A DNA stretch of 64,000 nucleotides from Adiantum capillus-veneris (GCA_014529385.2 CM043969.1:32962446-33026445); one strand, 5' to 3'. Positions 35,853 through 47,990 are shown, numbered from the stretch's first letter. The notes: generated from the sequence alone by a model not told the origin. Program-made: numbers and translations.

Positions 35853-37188
35853 TGCTACAGACGGAAGTGTCGCGAGCCCTGCAAAATAAAAAAAACAATA
35901 TACTACAAGCCATGAAACGAACAAATCTGCATACCCAACGAATCCACGAGCACATAACCGATGATATATGCGAACAGAGAGAGATAGAGAGCGGGAGAGA
36001 GTGAAAGAACGCGTGTAAGCGCACCTCCTAAAGCGGAGTGCTACGCCAACGTGACGAGAGAGAAGAGGGGAGAGGAGAGGAGAATAACACAGACACTAGG
36101 TGCAATCTCCCCCCGTGCAAGAGTGACCATTTCCCTCTTGCACGTATTTGTTATATAGATTTCTTGAATGGTCAAATTGGTTACAAACTGGCCGGCCGGT
36201 CATAAGTGGCCGAAGCTCATAAATAGCACTTGAATAATACATGAAATATATTTCCGTACGCATAGGCCTATCTCGGTCAAGCCTTTTCCACCTATCACAG
36301 CTGCAGTAAATAATAAAATATCAATTCCATAACATACCTCTCCGTTGGAAAGCAACTGTCCTCAGTTGCGAAGATAAAAATCCGCAAACAGTACTTGTCA
36401 AACACAATGATTTATTACAGCTGACAGGTGGAAAAGACTAGACCCAGCTTGGCCTATGCAAATGTATTTGTATATCATGTACATTTTATTATTCAAGTGC
36501 TCTTTTATGAGCTTTGACCATTTATGACCGGCCGGCCAGTTTGTAACCAATTTGACCATTCAAGAAATCTATATAACAAATACGTGCAAGAGGAAAATGG
36601 TCACTCTTGCACGGGGGGAGATTGCACCCAGTGTCTGTGTTATTCTCCTCTCCTCTCCCCTCTTCTCTCTAGCCGTGTAGGCATAGCACTCCGTTCTAGG
36701 AGGTGCGTCTACACGTGTTCTTCTTCTCTCTCTCGCTCTATGTCTCTCTCTGTTCACGTACGTCGTTGATTATGTGCGTGTGCGACGATTCAGGTATACC
36801 GATTTATCATTTTATGGTATGTATTGCGTTATTATGAGTATTTTGCAGGGCCATCGCACATCCGTCTGTAGCAGGCACCTCCTAGAGCGGAGTGCTACGC
36901 CAACGCGACGAGAGAGAAGAGGGGAGAGGAGAGGAGAATAACACAGACACTGGGTGCAATCTCCCCCCGTGCAAGAGTGACCATTTCCCTCTTGCACATA
37001 TTTGTTATATAGATTTCTTGAATGGTCAAATTGGTTACAAACTGGCCGGCCGGTCATAAGTGTCCAAAGCTCATAAATAGCACTTGAATAATACATGAAA
37101 TATATTTCCATACGCATAGGCCTATCTTGGTCAAGCCTTTTCCACCTATCACAACTGCAGCAAATAATAAAATATCAATTCCATAACA
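35853..37188 (-). mobile_element. Scrambled insertion of C LTRs in copia element D
   Basis: Flanked by caaga on both sides (35848-35852 and 37189-37193), a 5-bp target-site duplication. Inside are a full LTR on minus (35853-36334, ending tgctacagacgg at its inner CA), a plus copy (36408-36873) and a minus copy without its 3' part (36874-37188). LTR termini are tgttatggaattg and gtctgtagca. Between the first two lies about 73 bp of unique DNA with the small hairpin gcaactgtcctcagttgc. No internal coding region remains. Opposed copies over about 430 bp could fold into a long hairpin RNA. Confidence 0.85.
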
Positions 37189-37193
37189 CAAGA

Positions 37194-37742
37194 GATCGAT
37201 GCATTGTTCTATGATGCATCTGATATTTTTGAGGGTGTGGTTATATGGGTGCTGGGTTTTTTTATTTTGCAATCATTCTAAGCAGATATGCCTTTGCCAG
37301 ACGATGCTCATGGTGATGCATAGTTAGGTGGTTCCTGATGAGGATTCGTATGGAGTTAAGGTTGCTGACAGGGATAGGTTGGCAAACAAAGTGCATGTTT
37401 GTTGGATTTTGGGTGTCTCATGTCTGAACTTTTGGTCTCGAGACCTAATCTTGCTTATGCGGTTGGTGCATTTGCAGTGGTAATTGTCACTTGTGCGATG
37501 ATTAACATTGGCATTGTCCATTGTGGATCCATGCAGGTCATCACTCGATACGTGCATCACGAGTTTCATTGTGGCTCTAGCCCTAGTGGTATGCATGTTG
37601 CATTTACACTACAGATGCACTCATGTGTTTGGAGTGAGGCAGTGGGCATAGGTTGAGAGCCGTCTTCTCTCACCTCTTATATATACTAGTTGTAGGCTAG
37701 TCTTCTTGCCACTTATCGGTACACAGACTTTAGTGGGAGAAT
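37194..37742 (+). pseudogene. Copia RT/RNase H remnant and polypurine tract (element D)
   Basis: Degenerate text with one clear motif, SRPNLAYAVGAFAV, the TRPDLAYAVG motif after copia reverse transcriptase. SMQVITRYVHHEFHCG follows, resembling the usual KRILRYL region. Downstream, agtgggagaa at 37733-37742 is the copia polypurine tract immediately before an LTR start. The link to 35402-35852 is direct when the C insertion is removed. Confidence 0.7.
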
Positions 37743-38000
37743 GTTAGGTAAAGGCGGTGTGCCTCACCGTGCTTTGCTCGTGTCTATCGGTCAGTGTTCG
37801 GCCGCCCTCATTTATCTCCTTATTCTGTATACATATAAAGAATAAGTAGCTTTCACTCATTCTCACATTGTGCTCATACAGTGAGATTTGGGAGCTGCAC
37901 CCCACATCCATGTGTCGTGCTCTCTCTCTGCCACTCTCACTCTCTCCATCTTTCTTGCACACATGCACGCCTTCGATCCATTCCCTCACAATTAACGCAC
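37743..38000 (+). mobile_element. 3' LTR of copia element D
   Basis: Starts tgttaggtaaagg directly after gtgggagaa, the standard plant copia junction. TATA-like gtatacatataaag lies at about 37828. The right boundary is not defined; the LTR may extend to about 38040. Confidence 0.6.
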
Positions 38001-39560
38001 TCAAAATAGTAGATTTAGCCTACTAACGCGTAGTCACAAATCACCGTAGAATGGACAATGAATATACTTGAATGAAAGAACAAAGGACAAGTAATACAAT
38101 GCAAGTTTTGAAACTGTTATGTGATTACCAGAGCTCCAACTCTGATGATTACAAGTCGCAAGAGAGTAGTCGCTCTCACTCGTATGCTTCAAACTCAAAA
38201 CTTGATAGCGATAATGTGTGCTTTTCCCACTTTCCAAAATAGACTTTATACCTAGGGCTCTTTTGGCCATTGATTGACTTACAAGATTTGGACTCCATTA
38301 TAGACTTTACAACTTATCTTGTCAGAGCTTTCCCATCTATAATTAGAGGTTATCATAATTACAAGGCTTTTTGGAAATCTAATGAAGGTACATCAATATG
38401 TTGGCTCATGGGAGAAAGGGTTGACTCAAAGGGCGCCCGTCTGGCTTGACTTCCAACTCTAGGATCTATTTATAGTTTGTCTGGCAAGAAGGTCCTGTAT
38501 TTAGCAGTTCCTAGCTTTTTAGGTAGCCCGCCCAACTTCCCCTAGCACCCCTTGTTGCTATTTCAGACTCTGGTAGGTCCAAGATATCTCCCCTAGCACC
38601 TCTCTAGCTTGATTTTTCAAATCTACTATCTTCAGTTTAATTTACTACTTCAGTTGGAAATATTTGGCCTATGTGATAAAATATGTGGTAGGCTATGTGA
38701 AAAGTACATGTGTTTTAATAATTTTCAAAGGTTTCTAATTTTTTATTTTATTAAAGTGACCGTGAAAACTTTCGGTAAGGATTTGGGGGTCAGTTTCTAT
38801 CCGAATTTGATTCAAAATAATTCAAGCCGAAGTAAAGGTGTGCTTAAATTCTAAAAATACCAATTACTACTAATTTTAGTGAGCTCTTTTCTAGTTTGAA
38901 GATTTAAGACTCTTTAATTAGCTTTATACATCTTCTTTTTATTGCAAAAAATTGGGAACCTTACACCAAGAAGGTTACACTTGGTGTTTTCGAGTATCAA
39001 AACCGTCAACTATAAAAAACACTTCAACATTTAGTGTTATCAATATCTTGATCCAAGCAAAGAATGTGTCAACATATAAAAAAATTTCACATGCACCATG
39101 CCAACACATTCAATCATGCCAATATCCATGCAAAAAGTGAACGTCCAGTAGTAATCAGTGTGAAAATTTGTGCTCAATTGGCATGCAGATGTCATTCCAT
39201 TTTCCCCTTTGGTGCTTTATAGGCATGCTAAATGGAAGTGAAAATATTTTACATGACAAGTAAATTGCCTTATTTGATCAGAAACAAACTAGATAAAACA
39301 GAATATTATTAACGTAAAAGTGTTTTTAGAAGAGCGATGTGTAAAATAAGTTGACGTAGCTTACTTGACTAAAACATAAAACAAGTACTCATTACTGCTT
39401 GTTACAGAAATCTGAAGCCATAGAGCAATTGACGGGACATGCTAAGCAAGGCTTTGCTATGCATTCAGGTAACGTGACTTATCCATCACATCAACCTTCA
39501 AGTGATGACAGAAGCATAAAACAGAAAGATACATGACCCTAATTGGCAAAGGAACGAGCA
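38001..39560. other. No gene seen
   Basis: A/T-rich DNA without an assignable frame, repeat partner or LTR signature in this window. Confidence 0.5.
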
Positions 39561-39569
39561 ACAAACCGT

Positions 39570-39834
39570 CAGCACCCCTCTGATTCTTTATCTCATCTTC
39601 TTCACATCCTTTAATCTGTAGTTCATCGATGAAAGGCATAGTAAAATAAGGGATGATATCCCTTAATACCTTATTCATGTCCTTATCATAACAGCTACAG
39701 TATTAGTAGCACCATGTGGTAGAGTGCACATCCTCTGTCCACACTTCATACCCCAAGTGAGATACATTTTAGGCTATATCGCCTTTGTTTGTCTCTAGTG
39801 CCCTTGCATATAGGACAAAATTGGTGCCACCCGG
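39570..39834 (-). pseudogene. A-family RT scrap joined to LTR sequence
   Basis: On the minus strand about 39750-39570 encodes MNKVLRDIIPYFTMPFIDE then LQIKGCEEDE, matching MNKVLCDFIAQITMHFIDEF in element E. 39834-39750 is A-family LTR sequence that continues at 60373 once E is removed, so E inserted here. The YxDD position reads FIDE, as in E. Confidence 0.7.
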
Positions 39835-41814
39835 TGTCGTGCTGTGACACGTACATAGTGGGAAAGCATGCTACAAGATCTATCTTGCAACTTTTTAGAT
39901 ACATAATTACATTTCCTATAATGTACATATGTATATCTAAGTATAATAATAAGCTTTATATCTCATCCTATTATTTATCTCAAGGGTACCATATTCTTAT
40001 TTTACCGTCAAAAAGTACTATGGGAAAAGCGTCAATAGCTCCGCCTCTTTAACTTGGGGCAAAAATCATTGATTCTTTCTTTCTACTATCTCATTATTAT
40101 CTCACACCCTAGCTAGATTCTATATCTAGGGTAACTTCCAATATATATATATTCTATGTATTTCTTATATTTTTCTTATATTTCTTTTTAAATAGCTACT
40201 AGGAAGGAATCAAATCCTAGTGGGACACTAGGTGGCATTATTTTCAAAGATACACCTATATTTAATGCATTATTGCCAGCATGATTACAAAACTTTTTCA
40301 AGGAGCAATGTCATGCTTTCATATGGCATGAGGTGTCCATTGGAATCAAATAAAAGGCTAGGCTAAGGGAACCACAAGAAGACTGCTACCAAAACTGTGC
40401 CCTCTTTTGATGATTTTTTTACACAAGGTTCCAATCCGAATTGGAAAAAGCATATAAAATGGAGTCGTAGCTAATGAGCTTAATTTTCTACCCATATTTT
40501 TACTTTATTTGGTGCCACAGTTGACGAGATATGATCATAATACTGGACCCCAGTCTGCCCACATCATGTAGGGACACCTCATTTCAAACTTTGCCAGTTC
40601 CTGCTCACATTGGCTTTTCTCCTTCTTGTGTAAACCATTGGGGGTTCCCTTCACCTATAAAAGGAGACATCTTCTTCCTTTAAAACCATTCAAGCCATTC
40701 ATGAGATGAATTCATGAGGAAGTGAGAGTAGTAATGCCTAATTGTACTTAACCATAAACATAAGCCTAAGCCTACACTTACTCCTACTAGCCATTCTTGT
40801 AAGCTACCCTTGGAAGATAAGCTCTAATCAAAGAAGGACTTAAACTTGGTGCATCAATCAAGGCTTGAAGTCTTCCCTCTTCTTCTCTCTCCATCAAAAA
40901 TGGTGAATAACTCTCGAATGGTTTGTCAAGTAAGATGTGTTCTACTTTGCTATTTTGTTGATTTCTTGTTGTTTTCTTTTTCATCTCTAATCCAACATAT
41001 ATCTGTAATTTCGTCTCCCTCTCTAACCAAACCTATCTCTCTCACTCTTAGAAATTCATTCTCTACTAATTCTAGGTTCTCCTTGCTACAGGTACACCTC
41101 TCCTCGTAGTATCCTTATTGCCTACGGGCAAGAATAGGGCTTGGGAGGATCTCTTCACTTCTCGCATTTCTACATTTCTCACATACTATCCTAGATGAAT
41201 AATCCAAATGATGTGAATTTATATCGCTTCCATTCTATGAGATCTATTAGAATTAATGTATGGATTAGCCATAAAATACACTTTCAAGAGCGAATAGTGT
41301 TTCTCTTTGGCTCAGAAAGGCTCAATGAAATACTTCTTTCACCGGATCCCATCATACTACCTCATATAGACTGTAACTTTTCTTTTGACGTAAGTGTAGG
41401 TATCTTGCTATGAACCAAGAGGATTTGTACACACAATTAATCCCAATCACTAAACAAAACATATATATTGTGGTAAGCTCAAAACTACAACTCCAAAGAA
41501 CAATTCATAGCCTATTTGGTCTGCAAATATTGAGCGTCGTTAATTCATCTATTAATCCTATTACCCATGATATGATATGACCATAGCTTTGATTTTTTCA
41601 TCTTTATGTTGTTTTGATATTCTCTTTTGTGTTCTTTCTTTGTGTATGTGAGTGCAAGAGAGAAAGGGTGGGGCTTCTTTTATTGTACTTCCTTCCAACC
41701 CTAGACTTCATGGAATGTATGGTTTAACTCCTTCATATAGTTTTTGGAGTTCTCTCACAAACTCTCACAGCCAAAAGCCCGGTGCTTTCCTGGCAGGATC
41801 ACAAATTCTCAACA
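39835..41814 (+). mobile_element. 5' LTR of element E (1,980 bp)
   Basis: Begins tgtcgtgctgtgacacg and ends caaattctcaaca. It matches 56967-60373 throughout except for the H insertion and a deletion in that copy. A TATA-like ctataaaaggag lies at about 40654. It is unusual in containing a small ORF (41195-41413) shared with other elements. The outer flanks (cccgg; acagc after the 3' LTR) do not form a clear target-site duplication. Confidence 0.85.
41195..41413 (+). CDS. Small pre-gag ORF, copy in the LTR of element E (72 aa)
   Basis: Complete ATG-to-TGA frame. Key residues: IRINV at 19-23, FGSERLNEIL at 38-47, SPDPIILP at 49-56 and FDV at 64-66, ending in a hydrophobic tail. It aligns end to end with the ORF at 50643-50852 (NIRVNV, FGAERLREILLSPDPII, FDVYIFILL) and with 10003-10221 and 50421-50633. 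The 3' LTR copy at about 59820-59983 has lost the first third by deletion. If transcription starts at the TATA box upstream, the ORF lies in the 5' leader of the element RNA ahead of gag. Function unknown. Confidence 0.6.
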   Translation: MNNPNDVNLYRFHSMRSIRINVWISHKIHFQERIVFLFGSERLNEILLSPDPIILPHIDCNFSFDVSVGILL

Positions 41815-41820
41815 TATTTT

Positions 41821-41838
41821 TGGTGAACTCGACGCAAA
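41821..41838 (+). other. Probable primer-binding site of element E
   Basis: TGGTGAACTCGACGC lies six bases after the LTR end. Element G has TGGTGAACCCGATACG and TGGTGAACCCAATGC at the same position, so the motif is conserved between families. The tRNA was not identified. Confidence 0.6.
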
Positions 41839-41867
41839 TCTGCTAAGGTGAGAGTTTTTGGGTAACC

Positions 41868-43597
41868 ATGGGCAATCATGCTGAGCAACAAGGTATGCAT
41901 TTTGACCCAACAACAATGCAAATGTTTCAAGCATTTGCAATGTTTATGCAACAACAACATGCCACTGAAAAAATGGAGATTTCAGCAACCAAGACCATAC
42001 AAGCGATCGTCAACAAAATGGATCAATTCAATGGAAAAAATGTAACCAAGTACTTGCATCGCGTGTCAGAAGGTGAGGTGATTCAAATAATTGAGCTAGT
42101 TGTTGCTCCAAAAATTAGAAAACATGTTAAGGGAATTAAAGATGGGCATGGGAGAAACTTGGAAGAACTCAAAGTAGATTTAAAAGAGGAATCTTTCATG
42201 GAGGACTCTGAGAGAGTGACCAAAAGGACATTCTTAGAATGGGTAGTCAAGTTAAAGCAAGGACCATCAATAATAGAGCTACTTAGGGAATTTGAGTGGC
42301 ATTATGCACAACTCACCAGGACAGAAAGTGCCACACTAGATATACAGAAAACAAATCTTTTCTTACAAGCTATCGGTAAAGAGTTTCAAGAAAATTTGGA
42401 GCTTCTTCTTGAAGATAAATATGTTGAGCAAGGACTAAAGACAGACTGGAATGAGTTTGAAGGTGCTTTCTCACTACTTGCCAAACGACAAAGAAGAAGG
42501 GACAAGATGGTTGTAAACACTACAAGTCCTTCCACCTCAACTTCTGACAAAATGGTAAAGCCTACTTTTATAGCTCCTAAGTTTGATGAGTTTATGCTAG
42601 ATGAGCTTGTGAAGGGAATGCGTGACTTGAAGGTCAATCTTGCAAATCTTGAAGAAAAAGGCCAACCATCACGTCCACTTCCTAGGCAAAGACAATAGCC
42701 CAAAGAAGGTTTTGTTAATAGATGTATTTGGTGTAATAGTACAGACCGCGTAAGAAGGGATTGTGATAGTTTCAATGAAGCTTTGATAAAAGATGTTGTC
42801 TTTTTTAAGTATGGTAAAATCCACTTAAGAGATATAGGTCTACCCTTGAGAAATATCTTTGGGAAGGGGGAAATGCAAACCTTAGTTGAAGATATGGCAA
42901 CTAACCATGCCACCTCTTTAGTTGAGGCAGCTACTTATGGAGTAAAAATTAATCATCTTAGTGATGAAGAGGTGAGTGACCATCATGGTCAAATTTGGCC
43001 AAATGTCATGCAATTAGCTAACAAGGGAAATCTTACAAAAGATATTCTACATGAGGCACATGATTGCATACGTTTAGAAACAGGATGGAATGATCCAGTG
43101 GACTCATTGTCAATGCATGCCTACATTACAAAATGCCACCAAACTGAGGCTATTGTAGAAGAGAAGCGTAGATGTGAGAATGTTGATGAAGGACCGTCAA
43201 AAAGAGCTTCTAGAAGTGGTAAAGAAGTGTCTCAATGCTTTCCCAAGCACCCCCAACACAAGGAGCGTCTCCACCTGAAGTAATCATGGAGGAGTCTACA
43301 ACAGGAAAGAAGAAAGAGCCAACAAAAGGTAAGGCAAAAGGCCAAACTTATAGACTACAATCTGATATTGAGATTGCTACAGATTTCAAGAAAGTCTTGG
43401 AGGAAAGGATTTTAAATAGCAAGATTGAGTTCACTTTGGGAGAAGTCCTTGGCATTGCAAAGCATGAATTCCACGAGGAGATCATTGACATCATCAAGAG
43501 AAACAGGCAAACTCTTACTGAGGTTGCTCATCCACATGTTGACAGAGAAACCTTGAAGACACAAGGGATGCAGTTGCGCGATAAGGAGGATGATTGA
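41868..43597 (+). pseudogene. gag of element E
   Basis: The first block (41868-42698, 276 codons, ATG in the context accatgggc) is open: MGNHAEQQGMHFDPTTMQMF, MFMQQQHATEKM, ESFMEDSERVTKRTFLEW and LREFEWHYAQLTRTES. After a TAG at 42696-42698 the frame continues with a zinc-knuckle-like CIWCNSTDRVRRDC, whose His is not at the usual spacing. A frame change near 43240 leads to the block ending at 43597 (FTLGEVLGIAKHEFHEEIID), a conserved gag-protease linker. The gag of G is the closest relative in the window. Confidence 0.8.
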
Positions 43598-43689
43598 GAT
43601 GTAGTGGGATGCTACCAATCTATTGGGACAGTGAAGCAAGTGCATTTCTCAAATGATGATGAGGAAGTTGAAGCTATTCCTAAAAGCTA

Positions 43690-44079
43690 CTATTCACGAA
43701 GTCACTAGGCAAGGGATACTACAAAAACTTTGGTCAAGGTAGGTGATCTTGAAGAGCCATTTGTTGCCTAGATTGACCATGGTTCAGAAATAAACATAAT
43801 GTCAAAGAGTCTCTACAACAAGTATAAATGGCCGATGGACACAGATCATGGTTGGATGGTGAAAGTGGCAACCAATTCATCCGGTGAATTGTATGCACCA
43901 TGTCCAGGGGTGAAGGTGACAATAGGTGATGTAAAAATTGACCAAAACTTCTTTGTACAAGATACATCTTCATATCATCTCATCCTTGGACAGCCTACAT
44001 TGTAGGAGTTCGAATGGAAACAAAGGTAATGGATGATCATTCAGCATATGCTAGGATACAAATAAAAGATGGTAAGCGT
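43690..44079 (+). pseudogene. Protease of element E, interrupted by F
   Basis: Retropepsin-like: IDHGSEINIMSKSLYNKY (active-site triad D-H-G in place of D-S/T-G), then SYHLILGQPTL, the conserved end. A TAG lies just before the active site (43769-43771) and another after QPTL. The sequence is cut at 44079, where element F begins, and continues at 53245. Confidence 0.75.
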
Positions 44080-44193
44080 TGACGAAGGAAATTTGGAATG
44101 GCGGCCTCTACACCAAAACAAACTCCATCGCACCACAAGGGAAATGAGATGAGGGCACCACCTAGTCTTGGAAGCAAGGACTAGGACCGCTAC

Positions 44194-44279
<86 letters not shown>

Positions 44280-45576
44280 ATCACTATGAATGAAGCATTA
44301 ACCTCAATGTGTGTACAAGGAATGGATAACTTCAAGCACTCCCAACACAAATAGCATGTAGATCACTAAACAACAACTCAAGATTTAGCCAAAATCCCAT
44401 CAAGCACTCTCACACACACATAAAAGATCTCTCTTAATTAACATAAGTAAGAGGAGGGGAGGTTACTAGCACAAAACAATTTGCACTCTAGAATGTGCAA
44501 AGAATAGAGTGAATGAATGAGCTTTATGGGCTCATGATGAGTGATACAAAGACTCAATGAGGCTGAGGGAGACTTGAAATTACAAAGGGGAGGGGGCTCT
44601 TTATATAGGCAAGAGAGTGATTAGGAGTGAGGTTAAGATCCAAGTGAAATTTGTAAAAATGAAGCTTGATTAGGGACATTTCACCAATGAAGAAGCTCCT
44701 TCCAAGTGATTTGTTGACCAATTTGCAACTAATTGGATCCATCATCACTTGTGTTGTCTTCACTCCTTCCTCCATAGCTTGAGTCCAAGAGCTTCCTTAT
44801 TTTAAAATGTAAATAATCTACATAAAATCAATGCATATCTAGTAATCATAGAAAGGGGTTGAATGAAAAATTATGAATTACAACAAGATTAAGCACGATT
44901 TGAGAGGTGATTAGAAGAGGAATTTGTGATGGTTTTATGATTTGGAGAGAGAGGAGGAAGGAGGGGAGGGTGAGGAGACTAATGGCTGATATTTAGAGAA
45001 GGACTCAATGTGGAAAAGGAAGGGTGTGTGTGTAAAGGTAGAGGGGGTGGTCTCCACGACAGTTGAAAAAACTGGCGTCCACTATTTTTGCCATATCTCC
45101 TAGACCGTAGCTGCAAAAATTATAAAAACAATATGGTCAGAATCTCCAGCTCATAACCTACAACTTTGATGAAGACAACTTTTCTTGGATCGGAGTGGAC
45201 GTATTTTTTAAAAATCCAGCAAAATCATGTGTGTTTCCTTCCTTCACCAAGTCTTCCACCTGGGTCCCATCTGTTTGAATCATCATATGGCTCCAAAGCC
45301 ATGATGATATGAGCCCCTCATGACCCTTGAATCATGGGTGCATGGCTCCACAAACACATCATATCTTTTCTTTTCACATTTACATATTTTTCCTTCCCTT
45401 TACCACCAGGTTCTACCTTTCACCTCTTGTGAACTAGTCAAGGAAAAATTCCCATCAAGTCATTTTTTGAATTTTTCCAAGAGGTTGTTCTCACTCTTTC
45501 TTTTATTGTAAACCTCTAGAAGCAGGGAAAACCAACAAAATATAGTAACAAAAAAATTTGTGATAGGCTCGGATCA
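44080..45576 (-). mobile_element. 3' LTR of element F (1,497 bp)
   Basis: Plus-strand start tgacgaaggaaatttgg and end ggctcggatca, the same termini as 51440-53244. F genes run on the minus strand, so this is the 3' LTR. On the minus strand it is preceded by ggtttgggggggcta, the polypurine tract (about 45577-45592). It contains an (AG)41 microsatellite. Confidence 0.95.
44196..44277. repeat. (AG)41 microsatellite in the F LTR
   Basis: Uninterrupted AG over 82 bases. The right LTR has tracts at the equivalent place (51555-51617 and 51893-51941). Confidence 0.98.
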
Positions 45577-45617
45577 TAGCCCCCCCAAACCTGGCTAGAG
45601 GTATTTATGCCTCTAGC

Positions 45618-46877
45618 CTACTTTCTTTGATCTTGGGCTGACCTTATTCTGATGTGATAAGGCTTTAGACGCCATCCATTTGTCCTGGTCTTGTGCACTT
45701 TACCATCAATGTCTTGAAGTCTGTAAGATCCATTTTTGAACTTTTTGGTGACCAAGAACGGTCCTTCCCATCGAAAAAGAAACTTTCCATCCTTACGAGT
45801 GTCGAAGCGATTGTCATATCGAAGCACTAGAGATCCCTTTTTGATGTCTTTAGATGCTATATTTTTGTTGAAATTTTCTCTGCGCTTATCTGCTTCTTGA
45901 GAGTAGTGGTTGATGGCTTCTTCACGATCCAATTGTAGCCTCTCTAGATCCATGATCCTTTGATGTACTTTCTCCTTTTGAGAGCCTACTTGGCTACCCA
46001 ATATTCGAAGACTTGTTAACTTCACTTCAATGGGCAAAAGCTCCTCCTTTCCATAAACCAAATGAAAGGGTGTGTACCCTAATGCGGTTTTGAAGGAGGT
46101 TCTATAGGCCCATAGAGCTCCATTCAGGTGTTTGTCCCAATCTTGGCGCCTTGCATGTACCTGTTTGGTGAGAATTTTGCAAATGATTCCATTTACCTTT
46201 TCCACCAAGACATTGCACTGAGGGTAGTAAGGAGTAGAGTGTTGATGCTGAATATTTAGCTTCTGCATGAGTTCTCCTACCAAGTCTACTCTAAACCCTG
46301 GTCCTCTATCAGATAGTATTTCAAGAGGGGTGCCAAACCGGCAACAGATGTGGTCAAAGATGAGCTGACTCACATCCTTAGCAGTAATTCTATTGGTTGG
46401 CATAGCCGTAGCCCATCTAGTCATGTAGTCTACTCTCATAATGATGTACTCTTTACCTGATTGAGTGCGTGGTAGAGGCCCTATGGCATCGATTCCCCAC
46501 TTCTCAAAGGGCCCATATACGTTCATTGGGTTCTGAGGTTCAGCTATGAGCCGTCGTGGTCCTGCTTTCTGACATTCATCACATGTTTGACACCAGTATT
46601 TGACATCATGATGAAGACTTGGCCAAGTAAACCCAGCTTGTAGAGCCTTTCTACTAGTGATGTCGTGTGCAAAGTGTCCTCCGCACACATCATCGTGAAA
46701 AGCTATTAAAATCTCTTCAATTTCACTCTTCAAAGGCATTCTCCTAAGCACACCATCCTTACCAAGACAATACAAATTATCATTTACTATGCGATACCTG
46801 GTAGCCTTCCTAGCTAACCATCGCCTTTCCCCTGCATTCAAGTGTTTAGGAGCCTCTCCTTGCTCCAAAATGTGCAT
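45618..46877 (-). CDS. Integrase of element F (pol C-terminal part, 419 codons open)
   Basis: Integrase inserts the reverse-transcribed DNA into the genome. The zinc domain reads HDDVCGGHFAHDITSRK, then WCQTCDECQKAG. The catalytic core shows WGIDAIGPLPRT (first Asp), EILSDRGPGF (second Asp) and NVLVEKVNGI (Glu), so the D,D,E triad is present. WAYRTSFKTALGYTPFHLVYG follows, then LVLRYDNRF and FRWEGPFLVTKKFKNGSY of the C-terminal domain. The open block is only part of the polyprotein; the start given is the first usable codon after a stop. The best-preserved domain in the window. Confidence 0.9.
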   Translation of the reverse strand: MHILEQGEAPKHLNAGERRWLARKATRYRIVNDNLYCLGKDGVLRRMPLKSEIEEILIAFHDDVCGGHFAHDITSRKALQAGFTWPSLHHDVKYWCQTCDECQKAGPRRLIAEPQNPMNVYGPFEKWGIDAIGPLPRTQSGKEYIIMRVDYMTRWATAMPTNRITAKDVSQLIFDHICCRFGTPLEILSDRGPGFRVDLVGELMQKLNIQHQHSTPYYPQCNVLVEKVNGIICKILTKQVHARRQDWDKHLNGALWAYRTSFKTALGYTPFHLVYGKEELLPIEVKLTSLRILGSQVGSQKEKVHQRIMDLERLQLDREEAINHYSQEADKRRENFNKNIASKDIKKGSLVLRYDNRFDTRKDGKFLFRWEGPFLVTKKFKNGSYRLQDIDGKVHKTRTNGWRLKPYHIRIRSAQDQRK

Positions 46878-46904
46878 ACTATCTTCTAAGTCCTCCTTGC
46901 CTTA

Positions 46905-47990
46905 CTAAAGTCGAATTTTGATGGCCACTGCTCCCACTATTGACTCATTTAACTTCGATGATGCTAGGTGGTCTGCATCCTTGTTCTGGTCTCTTGGCAC
47001 ATGATGTACTTGTGCCTCCCTAAATCTCCTCATAAGAGCTTTGGCTTCTCTCATTTTAGTAGAGAGACTAGCATTTTTGCAAGCCCATGTACCTTGCATT
47101 TGCCTTACCAAAAGCATTTAATCTCTCAATTGAATTATCGAGGCACCAACAAATGCCATGAATCAGAGCATGAAATTCTGCTTCATTGTTGGAGTGGACA
47201 TCTTCTAGAGTGATCCCTTCACCATGGATCCTCTCTCCCAATGGAGATAAGACCACGATGCCTGCAGCTGCCTTATCCTTGGTTCTCTTGTATGCTCCAT
47301 CAAAGTAGAGGCTATAAGCATTGACCAGAGCCTCTAGAGCTGGAGGTGGTGGAAGTTCCTTTCTCTTCAAATGGAAAACTTTTTCATAGCACTTGTTTGT
47401 TAAAATGTTGGCTAAGAATGCTCGAGTTGTTCTTTCAACCTGTATTGTATAATCAAACTCTTGAAGTCGCACCACCCACTTTGCTATTTTGTCAGAGATT
47501 TCCATATGTTGTAGTGCATAGGGAAACATATCCTCCACAATGATAATAACAAACCTCTTTGGCAGCAAGTATGGCCGAAACTTGGTTACCGCAAACATGA
47601 GGGCTAACAGTAGCTGTTCCATCAGGGTGTAGGCCTTCTCTGTGTTTTCCATGAGGCGGCTAGCAAAATACACAGGCCTCATAAAGGATGTTTTTGGATC
47701 TTTTTGTAGGAGGGCAGCACCAATGGCCTCTTCTCCCATACTAGGGTTTACAAAGAATGTTTCTTCCCAACAAGGGTGGAGGATTACAAGGAGTAACCCT
47801 AACATTTTTTTTATCTCTCTAAAATTCCCATCACTTTCTTCACTCCAAACAAGCGTCTCTTGATGAGTCAACTGTTGTAGAGTAAATATCACTTGGGAGA
47901 GTAAGTGTATGAATCTACTCAAATATCTTAGCTTTTGCAAGAAAGAGATTAATTGTTTGATGGAAGTTGGGGAAGGTAGATTTAGCAATG
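46905..47990 (-). pseudogene. RNase H and second (plant-type) RNase H of element F
   Basis: The frame opens at the connection, LPSPTSIKQLISFLQKLRY. First RNase H: MGEEAIGAALLQKDPKT, MRPVYFASRLMENTEKAYT (the usual catalytic Asp is not obvious: VNPSMG for VDAS-). The second domain reads YFDGAYKRTKDKAAAGIVVL, GITLEDVHSNNEAEFHAL and later VPRDQNKDADHLASS. Tandem RNase H domains place F in the Tat lineage of Ty3/gypsy. A frame change near 47080 and a stop at about 46905 interrupt it before integrase. Confidence 0.85.

Noticed and set aside
37324-37656. Opposed ORFs at 37.3-37.6 kb as a novel gene
   Set aside because: The plus frame contains the copia motif RPNLAYAVG, so it is a pol remnant; the minus frame is its shadow.
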